This document shows positions 44,051 through 52,341 of a stretch of DNA of 64,000 nucleotides, in pieces (positions within the stretch are counted from its first letter, which is position 1; each line of letters opens with the position of its first letter). This DNA is from an uncultured Rikenellaceae bacterium (GTDB taxonomy: Bacteria > Bacteroidota > Bacteroidia > Bacteroidales > Rikenellaceae): assembly GCA_947038405.1 (NCBI GenBank), contig CAMQVY010000009.1:1-64000 (forward strand), in the 5' to 3' direction. Below the pieces are notes generated by a model that worked only from the letters and a program-made list of their open reading frames with translations, did not search any database and was not told the origin of the DNA. The position numbers were made by a program, and so were the translations under genes.

Positions 44051-44536
44051 ATGAATAGACAAGAGTACAATAACTGCGTTGATAAATATGCTGACCTTCT
44101 TTATCGTTTCATTCTGAAAGCGACAAATGATAGGCAACTCTCTGATGACGTTGTTCAAGATAGTTTCATCACTCTATGGGAGCACGTAGATCATCTGGAT
44201 TATAATAAAGCAAAATCCTATCTATTTACAACAGCTTATAGAAGAATGATAGATGCTTTCCGACGCAACAAAAGAGATGGAACATTAGATGAGGTGAATT
44301 GTTGCACACTAAAAGATAATTCAATGCACTTTGACCTTTCAGAACAACTGGAGATCGCACTACAAAGATTACCCGATATTCAACGACATGTTGTACTTCT
44401 GAGAGATTACGAAGGGTATAACTATTATGAAATTAGTGAGATTACAGGATTAAATGAGAGCCAAGTTAAAGTATATATTTTTCGTGCACGTAACACGCTT
44501 CGCAACTTTATAAAAAGAGAGGAGATTTTAATATGA
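44051..44536 (+). CDS. ECF-type RNA polymerase sigma factor
   Basis: 161-aa group 4 sigma factor. Region 2 (about 8-75) has LLYRFILKATNDRQLSDDVV, QDSFITLWEHV and TTAYRRMIDAFRRNKRD, for -10 recognition and core binding. Region 4 (about 103-155) has ALQRLPDIQRHVVLLRDYEG followed by YYEISEITGLNESQVKVYIF, the helix-turn-helix that reads the -35. There is no region 3 or C-terminal extension. Its stop overlaps the next ATG by 4 bases (ATGA), coupling it to a membrane protein that looks like its anti-sigma factor. Confidence 0.93.
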   Translation: MNRQEYNNCVDKYADLLYRFILKATNDRQLSDDVVQDSFITLWEHVDHLDYNKAKSYLFTTAYRRMIDAFRRNKRDGTLDEVNCCTLKDNSMHFDLSEQLEIALQRLPDIQRHVVLLRDYEGYNYYEISEITGLNESQVKVYIFRARNTLRNFIKREEILI

Positions 44537-45324
44537 AAACTGACAATAGAATAGATATATTAGAACAACTTCTAAATCATGGCTCGATAACAGAACTGGA
44601 GCAAGATGAGTTGTTTGAACTACTCGAGTCTGAAGGTAGATTAGATAGTTGGCTAGATAGTGGAGTTAAATTAGAAATAGATGATAATATAACATACCCA
44701 GATAAAGAGTATCTTAAAGGTATTGCTGAACCAATGGTGTTTTTAAATCCTGATACTACTCAGGTATATGGAAATAAAGCGAAGTTGTATCGAAAAGGGG
44801 ACAGTCAATATTTGACTCGAAGCGTAAGGATTGCAATATCAGTAGCTGCAATACTACTCATTGCATTTGTATGGAAATACCCTACTATTTCTGAGACCTA
44901 CGAAAAAGAGACAATTATAGCCATGGGTGAGCTGAATAAGACATTAGGTGCTAAAGTAAATAATACAAAAATAATTGAGATGAAAAAAGTATTTCAGTGT
45001 GAGGTATTTGAACCTATATTAGGCGATAAACCATACAATAAGGTTAAGTTATCTAATATGAATTTCAATCATATTCCAAAGATCGCTCATGTAGATATAA
45101 ATATCCAAGTAAGAGATATTATGACACCAAGTCGTTATGATATAGTACCGAAGCCAACTCAAGATGGATTTATAATCTTTGCTCAGGCAGAAGAGTGGAC
45201 CGAGAGTGAGCCGATACAACAAGAAGAGGTGATAATTAACCATGACGAATGGCAACCAAACAGCGATAAACGAAAAGGAAAATTTCGCAATGTATTAAAA
45301 AACATAAAGAATCATGTAATATAA
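44533..45324 (+). CDS. Putative membrane anti-sigma factor
   Basis: 263 aa: a cytoplasmic, acidic helical N-terminus (1-90; LEQDELFELLESEGRLDSW), one membrane helix (about 97-115, VRIAISVAAILLIAFVWKY), and an outer domain of about 145 residues ending in a basic tail. This layout and the 4-base overlap with the sigma gene match Bacteroidota anti-sigma factors, though I see no zinc-anti-sigma HxxxCxxC motif or FecR signature. The role is therefore inferred from architecture and position. RseP at 7.2 kb is a candidate protease for it. Confidence 0.6.
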   Translation: MKTDNRIDILEQLLNHGSITELEQDELFELLESEGRLDSWLDSGVKLEIDDNITYPDKEYLKGIAEPMVFLNPDTTQVYGNKAKLYRKGDSQYLTRSVRIAISVAAILLIAFVWKYPTISETYEKETIIAMGELNKTLGAKVNNTKIIEMKKVFQCEVFEPILGDKPYNKVKLSNMNFNHIPKIAHVDINIQVRDIMTPSRYDIVPKPTQDGFIIFAQAEEWTESEPIQQEEVIINHDEWQPNSDKRKGKFRNVLKNIKNHVI

Positions 45325-45353
45325 TAAAAATAGTTCATTTTAATAAAATAAAC

Positions 45354-45381
45354 CTACTACGGCAGCGCTGCATTTTAGTAG
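45354..45381. promoter_or_regulatory. Inverted repeat between anti-sigma and barrel genes
   Basis: CTACTA and TAGTAG flank the perfect palindrome GCAGCGCTGC, an isolated GC island in AT-rich DNA, about 34 bases before the barrel gene ATG. It could be an operator or an RNA hairpin that sets differential expression within the operon. Confidence 0.4.
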
Positions 45382-45414
45382 TAAACAAATATTAAACCTA
45401 AAAATAAAAAATAT

Positions 45415-46311
45415 ATGAATACGAAAATTTACATATTAGGATACATTACTCTATTACTAGCATTAACACTCCCTGCGATAGGTCAAAACAGCGTAGAGGA
45501 TTCAGTGATAATTATAGATGAATGGAGTGCTGGACATAATATTCAATTACAGATAGAGAAACCAATCGAGAAAAGTAAGGGGTTAACTGTTATTCACAAA
45601 AATAAAAACACAACGACAACAGTTAAGAATTTTGAGTTTAAAATAAGTAAGAACGATAAATATAAACAAAAAAATAGAAGACGAGGCGATTTTGACGGAC
45701 ACTGGAGTGGCGTTTATATTGGGTTGACTAATTATTTAACAAATGGTAAGATTTATGGATCGAACGGAGGTAGTATGCGTTTAGATTGGTCTGGCTCTCG
45801 AACATTAATACTAAATCCATACCATGCCGACATCTCTCTATCTCGTAATGGATGTTTTGGAATGGCAGTAGGAGTCGGTTTTGAATACCAGCGTTTACGA
45901 TTCTCGGACGAATATACAAGTATCATAAAAAATGATAACGGAGATATTGTTCCATTTAAAATCAACAGTCAATATGATGTGCGCAGAAATACACTCAAGA
46001 ATCTATATATGACTGTTCCTGTGCTATTTGAAATTCAATTCAAAGATGCATTCGTATCTCTTGGTGCTATTGGTGGACTTCGTCTACATAGTAAAACTAA
46101 AGTTGTTTATGACTATGAAGGGGATAAGCGTAAAATGAAAAATACAGATAACTTCAATATGATTCCTTTTAAATTAGATGCCGCAGCAAAAATTGGATAT
46201 AGAGGTTTTGCAGTGTTCTGTAACTACACCGTGACTAAAATGTTTCAAGATAACAGCGGACTAGACCTTCATCCATTAACTATTGGATTTGGATTTGTTT
46301 GGGGAGTATAA
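45415..46311 (+). CDS. Outer-membrane beta-barrel protein of unknown function
   Basis: 298 aa with a signal peptide (about 1-23, ending PAIGQN). After a basic linker rich in Lys/Asn (about 60-85) the rest reads as amphipathic strands, for example FDGHWSGVYIGLTNYL, CFGMAVGVGFEYQRLRF and LTIGFGFVWGV at the C-terminus, typical of small PorT/OmpA-type barrels of Bacteroidota. It follows the putative anti-sigma gene by 90 bases and belongs to the same cluster. A role as envelope sensor or sigma target is possible but not shown. Confidence 0.7.
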   Translation: MNTKIYILGYITLLLALTLPAIGQNSVEDSVIIIDEWSAGHNIQLQIEKPIEKSKGLTVIHKNKNTTTTVKNFEFKISKNDKYKQKNRRRGDFDGHWSGVYIGLTNYLTNGKIYGSNGGSMRLDWSGSRTLILNPYHADISLSRNGCFGMAVGVGFEYQRLRFSDEYTSIIKNDNGDIVPFKINSQYDVRRNTLKNLYMTVPVLFEIQFKDAFVSLGAIGGLRLHSKTKVVYDYEGDKRKMKNTDNFNMIPFKLDAAAKIGYRGFAVFCNYTVTKMFQDNSGLDLHPLTIGFGFVWGV

Positions 46312-46405
46312 CTTATTCCTATATTTAAGATGCTAAACTTTTGAATTATCCGTTGTTATATAAACTCAAAAATTAATAGATACTACAAATTATAAAATAA
46401 CTATT

Positions 46406-46951
46406 ATGTCAAAGATATCAACTATAACGATGTGTATATTACTTCTTGTAGGTACACTTACTATGAATCCTTCTACTGTATCGGCAGCACGATTAAATGA
46501 GGCAATTCACTTAAAATCAGATCCAATTAAGTTTCAATTACTTGAGTTAGAGGAGATAGAAGAGCAACTCTTCAATGCAGACTATGATTGGGCTAAATTA
46601 AGTAAGAGAGAGCAACGACAATTTAAATCATCGCTAAAAAAAGTATCTAAAGATCTAAAAAAAACAAATAAAAGAGCGATAAAAGAGATTGGAAAAGGCA
46701 TATTTAGCAGGAAACTTATACGACAAGTAGAAGGATATGCAAAAAATCCAAAAAATCTTACTCCAAAGAAACATCTTGATATAACCAAAGAGATATTCCA
46801 ATCTTTAATGAAGGTATTTCCTTCTATTATAAAAACACAACTATCTAATTTAAAGGGACAGACTGAGGATGCAGAAGGAGTGTTTGATGATATGGAAGAT
46901 CAATTCGATGAGCTTGAAGATCAGTTCAAAGATTTATTCGACAACTTATAA
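46406..46951 (+). CDS. Small secreted helical protein of unknown function
   Basis: 181 aa. A signal peptide (about 1-28, ending STVSAARL) is followed by a highly charged, probably helical body rich in Lys, Glu and Asp (KLSKREQRQFKSSLKKVSKD) and a strongly acidic coiled C-terminus (about 150-180, DDMEDQFDELEDQFKDLFD). No motif recognised. Last gene of the ECF sigma cluster; the next gene is convergent. Confidence 0.65.
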   Translation: MSKISTITMCILLLVGTLTMNPSTVSAARLNEAIHLKSDPIKFQLLELEEIEEQLFNADYDWAKLSKREQRQFKSSLKKVSKDLKKTNKRAIKEIGKGIFSRKLIRQVEGYAKNPKNLTPKKHLDITKEIFQSLMKVFPSIIKTQLSNLKGQTEDAEGVFDDMEDQFDELEDQFKDLFDNL

Positions 46952-47048
46952 ACAAAATATAATTGTATAGACACATGGGAAGAACAGATGGTTTAAGATA
47001 ATTTTCAGGTACAAGAACTAATATATGATCGTAGTAGATATATCTTTT

Positions 47049-47762
47049 TTAATAACAATTGCGAGTACTATAGATTTTAAGCTCTTTTCGATACGTATCA
47101 TGTAACCCATTTGTAACACTCCGCAGTAGTCCATGAAAATGCTCTCCATGATTTTTATGAATCGTATGACAAAGCTCGTGCAAAATTATGTAATCAACAA
47201 GATGGCTCGGGATGTGCATCAAATGAATACTCAATGATATATCATTTTGAGGGGCACAACTACCCCACTTACTTCGGGTATTACGTACAGTGATTTTACC
47301 ACATTTAAAATTAAACTCTTCGGCCAAATACTTTACTCTTGGCGGAAGAGTTTTTTTTGCCTCATCACTCCAAGCCATTTCAATAGCACGTTTTGTAATA
47401 TCTTGAACCTGAGTATCACTAAAATGAATAGTCATAGGATAACTCACAATAAACTCTGTTTCGGTTAACTGTGCCGATATTTTCGCTGTATTACATGGAT
47501 TATATCTAAGTGAGTGTGCTCTTGTTGAATAGGGCATCTCAATGATTTTATCTGGATATTTTTGTTTAAACTTTGCTAATCCAGACTCAATCCAATCATA
47601 TTTTGTTTCAAGAAATTTGATCGCATCGGATAACGCAATATTATATGGAACTGTAAGGCGAACAGTAGAGGGTGGACGAAGAGAGATAGATATTCTTCTA
47701 GCTCTAAAAGTTTGAGAAACTACGATCTCGCCTAATCTATGATGATTAATTACTGTTTTCAT
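47049..47762 (-). CDS. YgjP-like zinc metallopeptidase (DUF45)
   Basis: 237 aa with the DUF45/YgjP architecture: a beta-rich N-terminal part (about 1-90), then TVRNTRSKWGSCAPQNDISL near 158 and the zinc site ILHELCHTIHKNHGEHF near 192-208 (HExxH, with a later His as third ligand). Related to the SprT and WSS1 metalloproteases. Cytosolic, no signal peptide. Biological substrate unknown. Its promoter region abuts a tandem repeat array. Confidence 0.88.
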   Translation of the reverse strand: MKTVINHHRLGEIVVSQTFRARRISISLRPPSTVRLTVPYNIALSDAIKFLETKYDWIESGLAKFKQKYPDKIIEMPYSTRAHSLRYNPCNTAKISAQLTETEFIVSYPMTIHFSDTQVQDITKRAIEMAWSDEAKKTLPPRVKYLAEEFNFKCGKITVRNTRSKWGSCAPQNDISLSIHLMHIPSHLVDYIILHELCHTIHKNHGEHFHGLLRSVTNGLHDTYRKELKIYSTRNCY

Positions 47763-47780
47763 TATTTACACATTTGAATA

Positions 47781-47788
47781 CAAAGATA
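47781..47788 (-). promoter_or_regulatory. -7 element for the YgjP-like gene
   Basis: TATCTTTG on the minus strand, 18 bases before the ATG and 9 bases from the first repeat unit. Confidence 0.5.
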
Positions 47789-47886
47789 AGAACAAGAAAA
47801 CAAAGTTTTTACAAAAGTTTGATTAAACTTTTTAAAGTTTATCGCCAAAGGCAGTTCGTTGACTAGTTTAGTTTGCATCATGCAGG

Positions 47887-47927
47887 GAACTGCCCTTCGC
47901 GGGCGGCGGTGCGTGATCGCACTCAAC
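47887..47927 (-). repeat. GC-rich hairpin repeat, copy 7
   Basis: Reverse orientation relative to copies 1-6. Hairpin 1 GTGCG-ATCA-CGCAC and hairpin 2 GCCC-GCGAA-GGGC when read on the minus strand. Confidence 0.9.
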
Positions 47928-48032
47928 AAATATTTAACACATAAAACGAAGTTTTCACAAAAGTTTGATGAAACTTTTTAAAGTTTATCGCCAAAGGCAG
48001 TTCGTTGACTAGTTTAGTTTGCATCATGCAGG

Positions 48033-48073
48033 GAACTGCCCTTCGCGGGCGGCGGTGCGTGATCGCACTCAAC
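48033..48073 (-). repeat. GC-rich hairpin repeat, copy 8
   Basis: Identical to copy 7 and exactly 146 bases from it, as part of the tandem unit. Confidence 0.9.
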
Positions 48074-48115
48074 AAATATTTAAGAGGTGGATAAACTGTT
48101 TCTTAATTTAATTAG

Positions 48116-48123
48116 TAACTTTG
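48116..48123 (+). promoter_or_regulatory. -7 element for ubiD
   Basis: TAACTTTG, full consensus, 28 bases before the ubiD ATG. Confidence 0.55.
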
Positions 48124-48150
48124 TATCTATAATATTAAATACAAATAGAG

Positions 48151-49986
48151 ATGTATCGTAACCTACAAGAGTATATAGCTAAACTAGAGAGTATCGGAGA
48201 GCTAATTCGCATAAAAACAAAAGTTAGTACCGAATATGAGATAACTGAGATAGCTGATAGAGTATCTAAAAGCCATGGAGGTGGAAAAGCTCTTCTTTTT
48301 GAAAATACAGCAACCAAATTTCCACTACTAATCAATATGTTTGGATCTGACAAACGTATTACAACTGCATTGGGTGTTGAGAATCTTAATGAATTAACCG
48401 ATAAAATAGAGAATCTACTACACTCAGTAGTATCTCCTAAAAATAAATTTACAGATAAGCTAAAGATGTTACCTCTACTTAGCGAGGTATCGCAGTGGCT
48501 ACCAAAAACATCAACAAAAAAAGGAAAATGCCAAGAGGTTATTTTAAAAGGAGATGATGCAAAATTGAGTACTCTCCCAATTTTAAAGTGTTGGCCAAAT
48601 GATGGCGGTAAATTTATTACCCTACCATTAGTTAATACGATTGACCCAAACAGCGGCAGTAGGAATGTAGGAATGTACCGAATGCAGGTAACTGGAGAAC
48701 ATACAACAGGTATGCACTGGCACCTCCACAAAACAGGAGAGAGACACTATCGAGAGTATGCAAAACAGAATAAATTAATGCCAATAAGCGTATGTTTAGG
48801 GGGAGATCCTGCATACACATACTCGGCAACAGCACCTATGCCCGACAATATGGACGAGTATCTACTCGCTGGATTTCTACGTAGAAAGGCTGTAACACTC
48901 GTAAAGTGTGTAACAAATGACATATATGTTCCAAGCGACTGTGATTTTGTAATCGAGGGTTATGTAGACCCAAAACAAGCAAAATTTATTGAAGGTCCAT
49001 TCGGAGATCATACAGGATTCTACTCTCTCGAAGATATGTATCCTGAGTTCCATGTAACAGCAATCACACACCGTAAAGATGCAATATACCCTGCAACAAT
49101 AGTTGGAATACCTCCTCAAGAGGATGCGTATATTGCTAAAGCTACAGAAAAAATATTCCTAGCTCCGATACGATTCGCAATACAGCCCGAGATTAAAGAT
49201 CTATATATGCCCGACGCTGGAACTGCACACAACATCGGAATTGTAGATATTGAGACCACATATGCAGGTCAACCATATAAAGTTGCAAGCTCAATGTGGG
49301 GCGCAGGACAGATGATGTTTAATAAACTACTCCTTGTCACATCTCTAAATAGTGGTGAGAGTTTAAAGAATAGTAAAGTACTATCTAAGCTACTAAGAAA
49401 TGTAAACATTCCTGAAAATATAATGTTCTCAAAGGGTGTGTATGATGTCCTAGACCACGCAACCGCAACTCATGGAGAGGGAGGTAAACTTATGTTTGAT
49501 GCAACAGCATTGACCGAAAAAGCTGAACCAACAATTGGACATATTACATTGACATCGGGAATTGACTCTGCGTGTAGAACCTTAGTCGAAGAGTGGAGTA
49601 CACTTATTCTATACGCTGACCCACACTCTAAAATATCATACGAAGAGTTCTGTAATGAGAACTGTTTGGAGGGTGTTAACTTCGTTGTATTTATGGATAG
49701 TGCAACCAATATACTACTGCCAAATGAGATACTGTGGATTATTGCGGCTAACATAGAGCCCCAACGTGACATCAAAGTAGTGGGCAAATCTCTATTTATT
49801 GACGCACGTACTAAGATTAGCGATACCGTTGGTAATCCTAAAAGATTTCCGAATGTTGTGACATCTTCACAAGAGAGTATTAATCTTGTAGATCGTCGTT
49901 GGGCAGAGTACTCGATAGGAGAATTTATTGAGTCTCCATCAATAAGATACCGTAAATTATTACTATCCGAAAACGCAGAGATATAG
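48151..49986 (+). CDS. UbiD-family decarboxylase, menaquinone pathway type
   Basis: Prenylated-FMN-dependent decarboxylase of the UbiD family, 611 aa. In quinone-making Bacteroidales the long form removes the carboxylate from a menaquinone precursor. Recognisable segments are GMYRMQVTGEHTTGMHWHLH (about 170-190), CLGGDPAYTYSATAPMP near 212, EGYVDPKQAKFIEGPFGDHT near 272 with the catalytic E/R/E network region, and the C-terminal dimer part. The partner flavin prenyltransferase (UbiX) is not in the window. Menaquinone is inferred from the family and phylum. Confidence 0.88.
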   Translation: MYRNLQEYIAKLESIGELIRIKTKVSTEYEITEIADRVSKSHGGGKALLFENTATKFPLLINMFGSDKRITTALGVENLNELTDKIENLLHSVVSPKNKFTDKLKMLPLLSEVSQWLPKTSTKKGKCQEVILKGDDAKLSTLPILKCWPNDGGKFITLPLVNTIDPNSGSRNVGMYRMQVTGEHTTGMHWHLHKTGERHYREYAKQNKLMPISVCLGGDPAYTYSATAPMPDNMDEYLLAGFLRRKAVTLVKCVTNDIYVPSDCDFVIEGYVDPKQAKFIEGPFGDHTGFYSLEDMYPEFHVTAITHRKDAIYPATIVGIPPQEDAYIAKATEKIFLAPIRFAIQPEIKDLYMPDAGTAHNIGIVDIETTYAGQPYKVASSMWGAGQMMFNKLLLVTSLNSGESLKNSKVLSKLLRNVNIPENIMFSKGVYDVLDHATATHGEGGKLMFDATALTEKAEPTIGHITLTSGIDSACRTLVEEWSTLILYADPHSKISYEEFCNENCLEGVNFVVFMDSATNILLPNEILWIIAANIEPQRDIKVVGKSLFIDARTKISDTVGNPKRFPNVVTSSQESINLVDRRWAEYSIGEFIESPSIRYRKLLLSENAEI

Positions 49987-50042
49987 ATAAGTCTATATAA
50001 CAAAGATTGCTAAATAGATTTTATTGATACAGATAGCTCCCT

Positions 50043-50068
50043 TAAACTTTTGTGAAAGCTCTGTTTTA
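50043..50068 (+). repeat. Fragment of the composite repeat tail
   Basis: TAAACTTTTGTGAAAGCTCT followed by GTTTTA matches the end of the 127-base unit with few changes. No hairpin copy adjoins it. Probably a relic. Confidence 0.4.
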
Positions 50069-50102
50069 TTCTTTTAGCTTATATTATTATATATAAATTT
50101 CT

Positions 50103-50110
50103 TATATTTG
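50103..50110 (+). promoter_or_regulatory. -7 element of the small RNA candidate
   Basis: TATATTTG, full consensus, directly before the structured region. It places the transcription start near 50114-50117. Confidence 0.55.
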
Positions 50111-50112
50111 TG

Positions 50113-50218
50113 CGCTCTCGCAAAAGAAGGTTTATACCCTCGGCCAAGTGGAATTCAGAATCATTGTGTCTACATATGAATAGTGTGAGAGCTATATCGT
50201 ATCCGAGGGTGTTTTTTT
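50113..50218 (+). ncRNA. Structured RNA candidate with crossing helices
   Basis: Between ubiD and the helix-hairpin-helix gene lies a promoter-to-terminator interval of about 105 bases. Two strong helices interleave: A (50114-50122, GCTCTCGCA) pairs with A' (50184-50192, TGTGAGAGC), and B (50134-50143, ATACCCTCGG) pairs with B' (50203-50212, CCGAGGGTGT); B' runs straight into seven T. A-B-A'-B' order means either an H-type pseudoknot or a switch in which A/A' competes with the B/B' terminator. The next ATG is 20 bases on, so it may be a free small RNA or an attenuator/riboswitch leader. I do not recognise a known family. Confidence 0.55.
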
Positions 50219-50238
50219 AAAAAAAAATACCAAACTAC

Positions 50239-51372
50239 ATGCCCCAAACAAACTCCAAAGCAAATAAATTATCGGCAATCACAGGAATATTATGGCTTCT
50301 ACCAATAGTCTGTATGTTTGGAATCCTCATATACCAACCACATAGAGATACAAAAACCTCAATAACAACAGATTCAACAAAAACAACAGAGGTCACATCC
50401 ACAAAAAATAAACCACAATACAAAAGTAATAAAGAAGAAAAAGTTGATATAAAACTTTCTCAATTCGATCCCAACACAGTAGATTACAAGCAGCTAAGAG
50501 CGTTGGGTCTTACAAAAGCACAATCTACTTCCGTAATAAAATATAGAAAAACGGGTAAAGTATTCAGAATAAAAGAGGATTTAGCAACATGTTATGGGTT
50601 AACAGATAGCATATACTTCATATTAGAGCCATACATAAAGATAGGCAATAAGTATAAAATACAAAAATACGTAAATGAAAGTTATGAAAATAAAAAAACT
50701 CATAGTACGCCCTACTCTACAACAAAAATTGTAGAGAAACGAGATTCCCTATTTATATTCGACCCAAATACAGTGACTAAATCTGAGTTTATGTTACTAG
50801 GGTTCTCTGCAAGGCAGACCGAGACATTCCTTAAATATAGAGAGATGGTTGGACATTTTGATCGTGTTGAAAAATTTCTCAAATGTTACTCCGTAGCAGA
50901 TAGAGCCGAGGAGCTTAAACCGTACATAGCAATACAACCTATCCCAAAATTAGAGCTTAATGGCGCAGACTCTACTGAGTTGTGTCGAATCAATGGAATT
51001 GGTGCGATATCCGCAAAAGCAATTATTGATTATCGAAAAAAATTAGGTGGTTTTGTAAAAATTGAGCAATTATGTGAGATAAAGCAGATCACAGAACGTA
51101 ATTATGAGAAGATTTATGAGAAAATATACGTTGATAGTGTTGTTATTACAAAAATAGATGTTAACTTTGCACCCGCTGAACGATTAACTATGAGCTTATT
51201 GGCTCACCCTTACGCAGGAAGGTTAGTTGTCAGAAGATTAATCAAAAATAGACAATTGAAAGGAGGTTGGCGTAATATAGGAGAATTAGTGGAACAAGAC
51301 ATAGTAACATCGAGTCAGGCTGAGAAATTAGCTCCATATCTCCATTTTAGAGTCCCAACTAAAATCAATTAG
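50239..51372 (+). CDS. Membrane-anchored helix-hairpin-helix protein (ComEA-like repeats)
   Basis: 377 aa: short cytoplasmic end, one membrane helix (about 13-31, ITGILWLLPIVCMFGILIY), a charged linker, then four helix-hairpin-helix units starting near residues 73, 173, 235 and 300. The third is the most canonical (LELNGADSTELCRINGIGAI then SAKAIIDYRKKLGGF), as in ComEA, which binds incoming DNA during transformation. The first two begin FDPNTV and are more divergent. DNA binding at the outer face of the inner membrane is inferred; no other competence gene is nearby. Confidence 0.82.
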   Translation: MPQTNSKANKLSAITGILWLLPIVCMFGILIYQPHRDTKTSITTDSTKTTEVTSTKNKPQYKSNKEEKVDIKLSQFDPNTVDYKQLRALGLTKAQSTSVIKYRKTGKVFRIKEDLATCYGLTDSIYFILEPYIKIGNKYKIQKYVNESYENKKTHSTPYSTTKIVEKRDSLFIFDPNTVTKSEFMLLGFSARQTETFLKYREMVGHFDRVEKFLKCYSVADRAEELKPYIAIQPIPKLELNGADSTELCRINGIGAISAKAIIDYRKKLGGFVKIEQLCEIKQITERNYEKIYEKIYVDSVVITKIDVNFAPAERLTMSLLAHPYAGRLVVRRLIKNRQLKGGWRNIGELVEQDIVTSSQAEKLAPYLHFRVPTKIN

Positions 51373-51457
51373 ATTGCCAATAAAAGTTATACAACAAGGC
51401 ACAAAAATAATGTATGACAAATAAAAAAATATAAATACAACAAAAAAATTATAGGAT

Positions 51458-51652
51458 ATGATTATCATGCCAATCAAAGAGGGCGAAAACATTGAAAGAG
51501 CTCTTAAGAAATTCAAAAGAAAATACGAAAGAACAGGTGTATTGAAAGAACTTCGTAGACGTCAGTACTTCACTAAGCCTTCTATCACAAATCGCGTTGA
51601 CAAACTTCACGCTATTTATGTAGATAAAATGTTCCGTGATAACGAGGAATAG
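51458..51652 (+). CDS. rpsU: 30S ribosomal protein S21
   Basis: 64-aa basic protein bS21, opening MIIMPIKEGENIERALKKFK, which matches Bacteroidota S21 and fixes the start at 51458. In this phylum S21 helps block the anti-Shine-Dalgarno end of 16S rRNA, and some members keep a strong Shine-Dalgarno in front of rpsU for self-control. Here the bases before the ATG (ATTATAGGAT) offer at most a weak AGGA. A strong terminator follows. Upstream, the gap to the helix-hairpin-helix gene is 85 bases. Confidence 0.95.
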   Translation: MIIMPIKEGENIERALKKFKRKYERTGVLKELRRRQYFTKPSITNRVDKLHAIYVDKMFRDNEE

Positions 51653-51676
51653 TCACTCTTCGTAATATCGAAATAC

Positions 51677-51718
51677 AAAAATACCCCTAAAGTTAAATTA
51701 TAACTTTAGGGGTATTTT
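51677..51718 (+). terminator. Terminator after rpsU
   Basis: AAAATACCCCTAAAGTTA pairs with its complement around a short loop, ending in T residues. Confidence 0.9.
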
Positions 51719-51778
51719 ATTAACAACGTAGTCTACACTATTCGTGAGACACTACACGAATGCAATCAACTTTAGATC

Positions 51779-52186
51779 TTATAAATTAATACCATTATTT
51801 TTAATGTCATCGAGATGATACTCTAAAGCCTTCACCGAAATCAACAACTCTTTTATAGATATAGCAAGAGATACAGCGAGTAGAATCAATGCCGCACTAA
51901 AAGTTACAACTGCTGAAATGTGCATATTTACATATATAAATAGAGTACACAAAACACAAAGCAATAGACTCATTACTCCAAAAATCTGCATCGAACGTAC
52001 CAAATAGAGCCTCTTCGTAAGGTTATGAAGTTGTTTCTCAGCCATTTTAGTATGTGTCTGGCTATATTCATCTTTCAAATTTCTTACCACTTGTGCATAT
52101 GCCAAAAACCGATTTGTATACGCAAGCATAATGAGTGACATAGCCGAAAACATTATTGACGGCGTAGTAAGTGTTAACTCTTCCAT
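51779..52186 (-). CDS. DUF2721 membrane protein
   Basis: 135 aa with an N-terminal membrane helix (TLTTPSIMFSAMSLIMLAY), a charged loop (about 35-62) and two further helices (SMQIFGVMSLLLCVLCTLFI and a following Ala/Leu-rich segment), then a soluble tail. This is the DUF2721 layout. No catalytic residues recognised and no functional context: the neighbour cysQ is divergent. Confidence 0.82.
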   Translation of the reverse strand: MEELTLTTPSIMFSAMSLIMLAYTNRFLAYAQVVRNLKDEYSQTHTKMAEKQLHNLTKRLYLVRSMQIFGVMSLLLCVLCTLFIYVNMHISAVVTFSAALILLAVSLAISIKELLISVKALEYHLDDIKNNGINL

Positions 52187-52217
52187 ATTGAAGTCTCTAT
52201 TTAATTGTATTATTCTA

Positions 52218-52225
52218 CAAATATA
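52218..52225 (-). promoter_or_regulatory. -7 element for DUF2721
   Basis: TATATTTG on the minus strand, full consensus, about 32 bases before the ATG. TTTG lies 16 bases upstream, slightly short of ideal. Confidence 0.5.
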
Positions 52226-52341
52226 CCTATTTTTACAAAAACAAATAGAAAAAATCTCTTTTTTTTATTCAAAGGGGGAATTCTGCACAACTAAACTTTT
52301 AGAACTATCGTTCTACTAAAAATAATAACCAACATATATTT

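Larger units (their letters stand above)
47763..48150. other. Divergent region with tandem 146-base composite repeat
   Basis: Between the YgjP-like gene (leftward) and ubiD (rightward). Two tandem 146-base units occupy 47797-48082, each with the composite tail and one GC-rich hairpin. A minus -7 element (47788-47781, TATCTTTG) and a plus -7 element (48116-48123) lie just outside the array on either side. Confidence 0.8.

Noticed and set aside
51440-51460. Shine-Dalgarno-based autoregulation of rpsU
   Set aside because: Only a weak AGGA is present directly before the ATG; not enough to claim the mechanism known from some Flavobacteriia.
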